Below are positions 55,016-64,000 of a DNA stretch of 64,000 nucleotides, piece after piece. This stretch comes from Pratylenchus scribneri (lineage: Eukaryota; Nematoda; Chromadorea; Rhabditida; Pratylenchidae). Where the stretch lies: assembly GCA_030063045.1 (NCBI GenBank), contig JAQSEB010000042.1:682001-746000 (forward strand), in the 5' to 3' direction. Position 1 is the stretch's first letter, and every line of letters begins with the position of its first letter. The notes beneath the pieces are model-generated. The model had not been told where the DNA came from, did not search any database, and worked only from the letters and a program-made list of their open reading frames with translations. The translations under genes and the position numbers were made by a program.

Positions 55016-58000
55016 ATGACATTAATTCGTAGAATATTTATTCTACTAATAATCATATTCATTCTTGTAGACATTGTAGAAAGTAAATTTTGTGTTTTTT
55101 AAAATTCAAATTTGAAAACAATTTTTAAGGTGATAGTACAAGTTCAGAATCAGAAGGGCAGAAAAAAGATGACGAGAATAAAGAAGAAGGATGGCAAAAA
55201 ATAAAACCTAAGAAGAAAAACAGGAAATATGGTAATAGTGGGAGAAATTAATTATAAATTAGCGGAATATAAAAATAATTTAAATAAATTTTATATTAAT
55301 TTGCAGTATTCAATTGCGACGAAGAAAACGAGAATATCGAAGAAGGAGAACAATTTAAGAAAATAGATTCAAAAAAGTCCATCAGGAATTACGGTGAAAA
55401 TGAAAGAGATCCATTAATTAGTTGGAATAAAAATAATTTAAATATTTGTTTTTTCAGTATTCAAATGTGATGAATTCACAATTGACGAAAACACATTAAT
55501 CACTGAGGCTATGGATTACTACAAATATCCGCCATTAGCTGTGCGAAAAAAGAAATCTAAATGGGAAGCGAACCATTTGTTGAAAGGTAGGAAAGAATAT
55601 TAATGAGAAAAATAAATTTAAATATTTTCTCACCAATTTAGAAAACTTGATTATAAAATCGCATATTATTTAAATGTTTGGTATCAATCTTTGCAAAAAT
55701 ATGACTTCGAGAATAGGTGTTTTACACCAACTTTCTTATTTTTGGAATTTTTTGGACATAACTTTTTGAATTCTAAACAGATTAATGTGAAATCTCTATC
55801 AATCGATAGATCTCATTTAGCTTTTTCATTTAATACAAAATAATTGGAATTATTTTAATAGATTGTCGTTTTATAGCCTTTTGCCTAGTTGGCCTAAGAT
55901 CAATAGTATTCCTCCCGAATTTAAAAATCATTAAAATTTTTCTTAATTTTTAAAACCACATCAGGTATCATTTTTTTAAAATTAATACATCTTCATGCGC
56001 CCTCCGAAAAATTCCGATTGCCGGGAACGAAAAGAGATGAATTGTTTGACTTAATTGAAGGTATTTTGATTGAAATAGAAAATGGGGAATACAAGGATTA
56101 CGAGAAAAAATCATTGGGTAAGTCAAATTTAACAATTTATTTAAATTAAATTAAAATTGATTTTTTAATTTATTTTAAATTTAAGGATGAATCAATCTCA
56201 TAAAAAACCCTTATTAAATGATTATTTTGTAAAAGAAGAGAACATAATACCAAAATAATTATAGGGATTTGTCCAACATCGAAATCAAATTTATTTTTTA
56301 ATAGTTTAGTCAAAAATTAAATGATATAAAACTGTTTTAATCGATTTTAGCACTATTAATTTATAATAAGTATTTTAAAATATTCAATTGGAAATATTTG
56401 AAAATTTCCATTTTTTTAGCTATGAAAAGTAGTAAAAGAATAAAATTTTTTGTTTTTTTATAAAAATTGTTATTTTTGCATTGGGATTAAAACACTTAAT
56501 AATTTAAAATATTTTGCAGAATTCAAAGTTAATGGATTAAAAATTGACGAGAATGAGTTAATCATCGTTATTATGGATTTCTATAAAAATATGTCAAAAT
56601 TTGTGCAACAGAAAACAAATAAAAAGGAAGCGCTCTATTCGTTTAGAGCTATAAAAGGTTATTATAATAAGAAAAATAAAACAAATTAAATATTTCATTT
56701 CAATTGGAATTTTAAATGTTAATTACAATTTTTCATATATTTATAACCACAGGGTCCATATTTAAAAAATTAATGCGTCTTCATGCGCCCTCAGAAAAAT
56801 TCCGCTTGGAGGGAATGAAAAAGAATGATTTGTATCGCCGAATTGATTGTATTTGGGATAAAATAGAAAAAGGAGAATATAATGATTATAAGAAAAAATC
56901 ATTGAGTGAGTTAAATTAAGAATATTTATAAAAAAATTAAATTTTCTGATAATTTTATTATTGTTTATTAAGGACTTTATTTCTTTATTAGATCATAGCA
57001 ATTTTTTGAAAAAAATATCAATTAACATTTCAATCAGGTAAACATAATAAAATTTTGTTTTTAAATGTATAAATTAAATTATTAATTTTATTCCGGTCCT
57101 ATTCAGGCACAAAACCGCAGCAGAATAATATTCCTTCTAAAACATTCAATAACAAATCCTACTCATCGCCTATTTTGCCTCACCCAAGATATGCTCCATC
57201 TTCTTCAGCTATTTTAGTTGAAAATGCATTCGCAAATAAAGAAGATCAACAAGGTGTTTGTACGTTTTTAATATTAAAAAGGACACGATTTAACTACAGT
57301 AAATCCTCTATTAGAAGCCCCGGGGCTTATAAATTTCATAGACCCTCTAGAGGGGGCTTCAAATAGAGGGAGGGCTTCAAATAGAGGGAGGGCTTATAAA
57401 TTTCAGAGAAGAAAAATTGATAAAAAATAAAATTTATCGATAAAATTTGCAACAAATCAGAACATGTTTTTACAGTTCAAAACATATTTTACAACATTTT
57501 TTTAAAATTTTACATGTCATAAATGTTTTTGGCAATTCTAAACATTTTTAGAAGATATTTTTAAGATTCCAAACATGTTTTTCTATTAGAAACATTTTTT
57601 CGGACATGTATTTGGAATTCACAACATGTTTTTCGATCAAAAATATTTTTTCGAACATGTTTTTTCGATAAAAAACATTTGTTCGAACATGTTTTTGTAA
57701 TTCACAACATGTTTTTTCGATAAAAAACATTTGTTCGAACATGTTTTTGTAATTCACAACATGTTTTTTCGATCAAAAACATTTGTTCGAACATGTTTTT
57801 GTAATTCACAACATGTTTTTTCGATAAAAAACATTTGTTCGAACATGTTTTTGTAATTCACAACATGTTTTTTCGATAAAAAACATTTGTTCGAACATGT
57901 TTTTGTAATTCACAACATGTTTTTTCGATAAAAAACATTTGTTCGAACATGTTTTTGTAATTCACAACATGTTTTTTCGATAAAAAACATTTGTTCGAAC

Positions 58001-59274
58001 ATGTTTTTGTAATTCACAACATGTTTTTTCGATCAAAAACATTTGTTCGAACATGTTTTTAAAAGTTGAAAAAAAAATTTTCGGGGAGAAGGGGCTTCAA
58101 ATAGAAGGGGGGCTTCAAATAGAGGGGGGGGGGGGCTTATAAATTTCAGAGACTCTAGAGGGGGCTTCTAATAGAGGGGGGCTTCAAATAGGAGTGGGCT
58201 TCGAATAGAGGATTTACGGTAAGTTTAATAGTTTTTAAAAAGGAAAGAAAAACAGATTCAAAGGCAACGGGAATATTAATAGAACGAGATAAAATGGATG
58301 AAAAAGAAAGCGAAAAGAAACCAAAGGAAGGGGGAAAATCCTATATGGAAATTTTATTAGAAGGAATGAAAAAGAAATCGGCTGAAGATGAAAAAAAGAA
58401 AGAAAGGGATGGTGAAAAATCAAAAATTGCAGAAGGTAATATTAGTATAAAAATCAATAGGATTGGAAATGATTGACCCGAAAACATATTTAACTTTTAA
58501 CAAAAAAAATTAAACCGATATTTATAACCATATATTAGCAAAAACTTGGGAATTGCCATACGCCTAGTTAAATATTGTATGTTGAGAGTATATTATCGAC
58601 TAAATTTATAATATATTTAGAAAATTGTATGATCCTTTTTTTGCAATTTTAAACTTACATATTGTAAACATTTCTTATTTTTCATGTAAGATACATCACC
58701 TATTGCGACTTCGGAAAGAGCAACAGGAATTTGGAAAAATAGACCCTCTTTTGCGTCCGTTGTTAAGCAACCGGCTCAATCACAATCAACAAAAAATGTG
58801 CTGGCAGCAATTATAGGTTTGTTTAAGAATGAAATTTTTTTACATTCAAAAAATAAAAGTTATGGAAAAATTTCTTAATTTCTTAATTACTTATTCCTTT
58901 TCTTTCTAGCCAATTTTTAATGAATAATTATGTTAAAAAATTAATGAATTTGATGATGAATCATGAATACCTAATTTAGAAATTTAGAATTGAGTCGGAA
59001 ATAAAAATTTTAATGAAATCTGAGTCCGATTAAATATAATTTTAATAACAAATTCATCCAAATTGCAGGAAAACCAAAATTTCCACCATTGTCTGTTGAG
59101 AAAATTCCACAACAAAAATTTGTGAAGAATGAGGAAAAGTCAACTTCTACTGGAAAATCCCCTCTTTTCGATAGTCCATCCCGATTCCAACAAGGACAAC
59201 AAAAAGAAGCAAAGAAAGAAAAGAGTAGTTGGGATGAAAAGCTAACTGGAAGAAGTGTTGTCCAAAAGTGGTAG
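55016..59274 (+). CDS. Secreted Lys-rich protein with duplicated exon pair (about 495 aa)
   Basis: Exons 55016-55082, 55130-55231, 55307-55393, 55458-55586, 55965-56117, 56520-56657, 56753-56905, 57107-57253, 58256-58435, 58691-58816 and 59069-59274, all separated by phase-1 introns. Exon 1 is a leader, MTLIRRIFILLIIIFILVDI. Exons 4 and 6 match (FKCDEFTIDENTLITEAMDY and FKVNGLKIDENELIIVIMDF); exons 5 and 7 match and are both 153 bp (LHAPSEKFRLPGTKRDELFD and LHAPSEKFRLEGMKKNDLYR, ending in EKKSLG and KKKSLS). So a two-exon unit was duplicated. The rest is Lys/Ser/Gln-rich, partly coiled coil. No known family recognised. No transmembrane segment after the leader, so secretion is likely. A possible 46-bp exon at 56992 breaks the frame and was left out. 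Confidence 0.75.
57297..58219. mobile_element. Tc1/mariner-like MITE with TA target in an intron of the 55-kb gene
   Basis: Starts CAGTAAATCCTCTATTAGAA, ends TTCGAATAGAGGATTTACGG, with TA on each side. GGGCTTCAAATAGAGG and GGGCTTATAAATTTCAGAG repeat near both ends. The centre is a 52-bp tandem array. Same family as 20229-21164. Confidence 0.85.
57603..58068. repeat. 52-bp palindromic tandem array, about 8 copies
   Basis: Unit AACATGTTTTTTCGATAAAA then AACATTTGTTCGAACATGTT and TTTGTAATTCAC; each unit contains paired AACATG/CATGTT words. Later copies are nearly identical, so expansion is recent. Confidence 0.85.
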
Positions 59275-60650
59275 AAGAAGCCTTGAAAACGGATTGATTG
59301 AAGATGATGAAAATATTTTTAAACCAAAAAAATTACAATTAATGGCAAGTAAATTTGGAAGAAATATTGTTGGTTGAGACGAGAATATAAAAATCATTCG
59401 TAAATACCATTTAAAGATATGCACTTCTCATTTTATTTGAATTCTTTTATTAATTTATTTATTCCATTTGTTAATTTCTATTTTTTAAAGTTTCTCATTA
59501 ATCCAAATCTTATCTGTCAAATGTCACTCTGTCAATCATCTTAATGTAAATCTTCTCTCAAGAAATTTTCCATTCCCAATTATCCGTCTAATTATTTCTT
59601 TATTTTGCAAAACCTTTCTGGCATCGTTCCAACCCCCTTTTGATCTCTGGGCTTTATTCCTATTTGTTCTTCCATTTTCCTGCTGGCCTATTTAAGCTGA
59701 CTATTCTTCTCGACATTCTTCCTTTTTCTCAACTCATTTTTCATACATTGAGTTGAAACCTTTTTCAATTTATTTATTTATTTGGAAGTAAAGCACTTTT
59801 GGGAAAATTGAGTAGTGGATTTCGGGTTTTGATCAAAAACCGCAAGGGTCGGATAGAGCAAAAAAGATATATAATCGAGTCATTTTATTTAAATTTTTTA
59901 TTTTTCCGTTGGAATTCAATCAACAAATTATAAATCAGCCTATTGTACACATGGAAAGTTGAGTTTAGGCAATGGAATTATTTTCAAATTTTAATTTTTT
60001 TATCATAAAAATATTAAACATTAAAAATGTAAATCACTAAATTTTGTTCGAAAATTAATTTTTTTAATCAGAATAATAAAATGTTTTAGCCTATCTATAG
60101 CTTTGGAGAATTCAATTTCAATGGCAATAAAAGCAAAATTGATCAGAGGAAATCAAACAAAGAAATTGAGTGAAGGAATTTAGGGAGAAAGCAATAATAA
60201 AAGTAAGAAAAAATGAAAAGCCAATTTATGTGCTATGGATTAAATAAAAAAAATATGCTTGTTTTAATTTGTTCCGTTCTTGGTTAAAATGTTATTGGGA
60301 ATTTTTTTTAAAGATGAGATCTGAAAATTCATCTTTTATCAGAAAATTTTTGATGAGTTTTTCTTGTCTTTTCTTTTCCATAATTCATCTTAAATAAATT
60401 CTTTTTTTCTTGCCGATGGCATCATCAAATTCCGATGATTTTGATTTTAATTCGATAGATACATATTTTGATATTTTATTTAAAGTTTAACCGAAGTAAA
60501 ACTCGATAGAAAGCTTGAACCTAAAAATCCGCGCTGCAATCAGATCAGCTCTAGTGATTTATAATGTTTTATTGAAATTCCAATGTGGGAATTCCCCCAA
60601 GTCCCAAGGATGGGAGAGTGGAAAAGATCCAAAGACTGCTGGGTTGATGT
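59275..60650. other. Intergenic, no gene recognised
   Basis: AT-rich flank after the 55-kb gene with no supported coding exon. Confidence 0.4.
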
Positions 60651-60721
60651 GCACCAGTGGCTCAGTTGGTAGAGACTTACGGTATGTGAGGACGTCGCGG
60701 GTTTGAACCCTGCCTGGTGCC
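60651..60721 (+). tRNA. tRNA-like sequence (possible tRNA-Tyr GTA or tRNA pseudogene)
   Basis: GCACCAG at the 5' end pairs with CTGGTGC at the 3' end (7 bp). D arm with A box TGGCTCAGTTGG; T arm GCGGG-TTTGAAC-CCTGC with B box GGTTTGAACCC. The anticodon arm ACTTA-CGGTATG-TGAGG would give anticodon GTA but has a mismatch and lacks the usual U33, and no intron is present. It could be a pseudogene or a tRNA-derived repeat. Confidence 0.5.
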
Positions 60722-60829
60722 TAACATTTTGCCCGCCGTTGGCTCAATAGCAGTGCTTATTCCTACACCAATCGTTATGGGACAGAGATGTTTTCGATGG
60801 CCAAAAATAAAAAAGCAAATAGAAAATGG

Positions 60830-61088
60830 ATGGTATTTAAAATTGCGAAAAGAGTATTGAAAATTGGGAAAAGGATGTCTCATTCTCTTTTAGGCCATAT
60901 AACTTGGCCATATCAAATCCCTATCCATAACCCTAGCCCCTAGCCCTTAGCCCCTAATCCTATGCCTGCCCTGAACCTAACCCTAGCCCCTAACCCCTAG
61001 TTACAAAAAAGTTATAAACCAAAAACTGGTTTGAGACATTATATCCTTTTCGCAATTTTCAATACTCCTTTCGCAATTTTAAATATTT
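60830..61088. mobile_element. Palindromic MITE-like element
   Basis: ATTTAAAATTGCGAAAAGAG, TATTGAAAATTG and GGATGTCTC at the left are mirrored by GAGACATTATATCC, CGCAATTTTCAATACTCC and TTTCGCAATTTTAAAT at the right. CCCTAACCCTAGCCCC tracts fill the middle. Confidence 0.6.
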
Positions 61089-61329
61089 CCCAATAGAAAA
61101 TCGAATATTCGTTTTGAAAAAATTTTTGAAATAGAAAATCGAATTTTCGGAAGGTCAAAAAATTTTTGAAATCGAAAAACGAACTTTCGATGCCAAAAAT
61201 GACCAAAAATCGACATCGAATCGAACAAATCGAACAATCGAAAACATCCATGATGTGGAATATCACAGATCAGTGATAGAACGAACAGTTCAAATCTTAC
61301 CAAAATTTAGTTTTATTCGTGCGATTTTG

Positions 61330-61500
61330 GCCCAAATTTGGAGTGGGGAATGGGATGCAAATGACGAGAAGAAAGGGGAGGGCTAGAATTGGCCAAAAAG
61401 AGGGGAAGGAGTGGGGATGGCACCGGCAGCCGAAGGGGTAAATATAAGGCAAGTGAGAAAGGGAGGGATCTCACAATTGATTCGAAATCAAAAACCTTCA
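61330..61500 (+). promoter_or_regulatory. Promoter region of the secreted kinase-like gene
   Basis: Purine-rich GGGGAGGGCTAGAATTGGCC, GATGGCACCGGCAGCC, then a TATA-like AAATATAAGGC at 61439, about 140 bp before the ATG. The GATGGCACC word resembles those in the 51-55 kb promoter modules. Confidence 0.45.
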
Positions 61501-61582
61501 CTATACTAAAATCTGATAATTTCTGATAATTTCAATTAAAAGAAATCCAAGCTTTTATTAAATATTTAATTATATTTTAAAA

Positions 61583-63811
61583 ATGTTTTCTTTAACAATT
61601 GTCTTAATTTTAATTAATCTTGCAAATTTTTCTTCAATCACCGCATCAAGGTAAAATTATAATAAATACACAAATAAAATACTATCATACATTTTAATTT
61701 ACTTTTTAATGAAAAAATAATTTTTAAATATTATTTTGATTTTATCAAATTTTCTAATTTTTGTTAAAAATTGATGTTCAGGGACTGGATATTTTTTGGG
61801 AAAAAAATTTTACATAATATTTATTTGAATTTAATTTAAAATAATAAATTAAATTATTTTTAGCCCAAAAATGGGGGAACTGGAAAAATCGGAATTTTTG
61901 GATTTTAAAGATGAAACTAAAAAAGATTTGGAACAATTTGGTGATAAAAAATGTTCATGTGGAAAATATTTACTCAGGGAAATGCAAAAAATTGAATATG
62001 GCGATTGGCATTTTCGTGTATGGCCGGAGGCCATTGGCAAAGGGGCAACATCGAATGTATGGAGAGGAGTTTAAAAAAAAATTTATTTCATGCTGCGATA
62101 TCCGACATTTGCGAACTATTTTTTTGTAATTTGAAAATGAACTGTATTTTTATTATCAAAATAATTGCTACAAATATTATTGCAAGAGTAAAGTTATTTT
62201 GAAAATTCATTTTTTTCGTAAGAGCTAATTAAATTACAAAAGAAAATAGCACATAAATGTCGGGTTTCAATTGAGTGCGCAAATGCCGGCGAATCATTTA
62301 TTTTATTTACAATCTAATTGAATTTTATATTTTAATTACATTTTGAATTTGGAAATTTTACCAAGTTCCCACTTTCAAGTTCAATTTCAAAGTCTCTATC
62401 TATTAACTAAATCGAAACTGAACCGAACTGAGAGAATTTTTGGTCAAAAACCGAAACGTAGGTTTCAAATCGATCGGTTTTTTTGGTTTCCTATTCATCA
62501 TGGGAGAAAATTTTTGATTATATTGGGTCATTTTTAACCAAAATTCCCCCTATCATTTCAATTTCAGCGGCTAGTATTTTAACTAAAAGTACAATTTTTG
62601 TATCTGATTTTGCACTATTGACTATTTGTTGTTTAGTAAAATTTAACTTTATGGATTCAGTTTTGGTCTATTTTTCCATGCCAAGATTTTTTTTTAATTG
62701 AAATTTTTCCTTGCTTGGGCATTTTTATTTTAAATTCTTTCACTTATAGTCAGCTTATTTTGGTCAATTTTTCTTTTGAGGACATTTTAATAGAAGCGGC
62801 CCGACACAAAAAAGATTTATTATATTATAAATAAAAGCGAAAAATCGGAAATCTTAAAACCGAAATTTTTTGAAATCAAAATCAAAATCGAGATCGGCAA
62901 AACGGAAAAAAGAAAACCTAAATCATCTTTTTTAAAAACCTACTTGAGCTGTACACTATTAATACTGTTGAGATGCTTAATTAGCATAAGTTTTTCTTAT
63001 ACATATGATTATAAGATATTCCATGCGCATGCAATGTCAAAGTTGGAGGATTTTGATGGGAAATCACTGAAATTGGAAAAATGTGTTGCAATCAAATCTG
63101 TTTTACTGGAAATTGAATCTATGAAAATTTGCATTCCAATACTACTCTTTTCTCCATTCGACCAAAATTTTCAGTTGCCAACAGGTTTGACTATTTTTAC
63201 CAATTAGAAAGCCAATAAAGGCAATTTTCTTTATTTATTCAAGATTTTTTGACAAATTTTTTTCCAATAAAATTTCCCCAAAAATGGCAAAATATGCATA
63301 AAATGCGGAAAAAATGCAAAATATGCAAATATTACAAAAAGTCGAAAATATGCATCTTAAAATACAAGTTTTCGGCACCAAACCAAATTAAAAACTATTT
63401 TTCATTCATAAAAACACGTTACAATGCGAGGAAAAAAATATGCATTTGCATAACTATCCGGGCCTTATTAGTAAATTAATAATAAAAATTATTTATTTCT
63501 CTAAAATTTTCTATTTTGAAAATAAGTATAAAATTAAATTTATATATTATAATTTAATTATTTTAATATATTTTTCCCAGTTTTCAATAAAATCCGACAT
63601 TTGGTCATTGGGAGTAATTTTGTTGGATATGATTTCGTTGGCTCCATTATTCGAAAATAAAATAGAAGCCCAAAACTATATCTTTAGAATTGAGAATTTT
63701 TGTCGAGTAACTGGATTCAGTCTCATCAACATTGAAAATGAGGCACCTTCCCTTCGTGGCTTTTTTAAAACTTTGCGCAACAAATTTCCTGATTTATTCA
63801 GCATATTGAAA
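61583..63811 (+). CDS. Secreted protein-kinase-like protein lacking the catalytic loop (partial model)
   Basis: Exon 1, 61583-61650, is a leader (MFSLTIVLILINLANFSSIT). Exon 2, 61864-62068, runs PKMGELEKSEFLDFKDE, CSCGKYLLREMQK, and ends with a glycine-rich loop, AIGKGATSNVWRG. An exon near 63016-63184 has LEKCVAIKSVLLEIESMK, resembling the VAIK lysine and helix C. Exon 63581-63811 has IKSDIWSLGVILLDMISLAP, kinase subdomain IX, and a C-lobe continuation. The HRD and DFG motifs should lie between 63120 and 63580, where I find no coding sequence, and the frames of the two middle exons do not join. So this is either a pseudokinase, a decayed gene, or has an unseen exon arrangement; it may continue past the window. 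Intron 2 appears to carry a degenerate copy of MITE 4. Confidence 0.55.
62365..62945. repeat. Degenerate relative of hAT-like MITE 4
   Basis: AAATCGAAACTGAACCGAAC, AAAAACCGAAACG, and ATCGATCGGTTTTTTTGGTT at the left, and AAAACCGAAATTTTTTGAAA with CAAAATCGAGATCGGC at the right, recall the AACCGAAACC-bordered element at 32663-33481. No clear target duplication, so older. Confidence 0.45.
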
Positions 63812-64000
63812 GTAAATTTTATTTATATATTATTTTTTTTATATTTTTTATAAATTATAACTGTATAGTATATTAGATGCTAATTAAAAATTAAAAATAC
63901 TAGAATAACAATAAAATATTTAAAAAGGAGATAAATTTCCTATTGTATCCTTTAATTTTTATTGAAGAACATGAACACAGTGTTTGCCTATTCACATTCA

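Noticed and set aside
56992..57037. 46-bp candidate exon with AG/GT borders in the 55-kb gene
   Set aside because: Including it puts the next exon out of frame and leads to an early stop; skipping it keeps phase 1 and an open frame to the end.
57548..57757. Repeated peptide FIEKTC..NLKNMF on the minus strand
   Set aside because: It is translation of the 52-bp tandem array inside a MITE.

Overview
This window is AT-rich nuclear DNA from a nematode. Genes are split into many short exons by AT-rich introns with GT donors and TTTTCAG or TTTAAAG acceptors. The recognisable domains are a sigma-type GST close to nematode GSTs and a Mediator KIX domain matching the nematode MDT-15 signature. The many secreted, lineage-specific families and the base composition would suit a plant-parasitic tylenchid, but the species and lifestyle are inference.

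Layout. 0-5.9 kb: tandem copies of a secreted Gln/His/Ser-rich, coiled-coil family (3' end of one gene, a truncated signal-peptide stub, one complete gene), with a decayed relative on the minus strand at 52.1-53.6 kb. 7.1-8.6 kb: a Ly6/uPAR-like gene; three more lie on the minus strand at 39.9-47.0 kb and a relic at 22.8-23.1 kb. 10.4-39.0 kb: the most unusual part, five genes sharing an N-terminal peptide (core [11 protein letters not shown]) plus coiled coils, each carrying different domains that look captured from conserved regulators: LIM (three genes), homeodomain plus GATA finger (one), two homeodomains plus a MDT-15-like KIX domain (one) and an EB1-type C-terminal segment (in one of the LIM genes, broken by a stop codon). 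48.5-50.3 kb: a complete GST. 51.0-55.0 kb: repeated promoter-like modules. 55.0-59.3 kb: a secreted Lys-rich protein built by exon-pair duplication. 61.6 kb to the end: a secreted kinase-like gene that seems to lack its catalytic loop.

Mobile DNA. At least six elements have clear 8-bp target duplications and CAGGG or TAGGG type ends (non-autonomous hAT-like), two related palindromic elements also have 8-bp duplications, and several elements are flanked by TA (Tc1/mariner-like). Nearly all sit in introns or between genes. No transposase gene was seen.

How the genes relate. The Ly6-like, 2.2-kb, 55-kb and 61.6-kb products all start with hydrophobic leaders and should enter the secretory pathway. 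The mosaic proteins have no leader and carry nuclear or cytoskeletal domains, so they should act inside cells. Exon models were built by hand from splice signals, reading-frame continuity and comparison between paralogues; they need transcript support.
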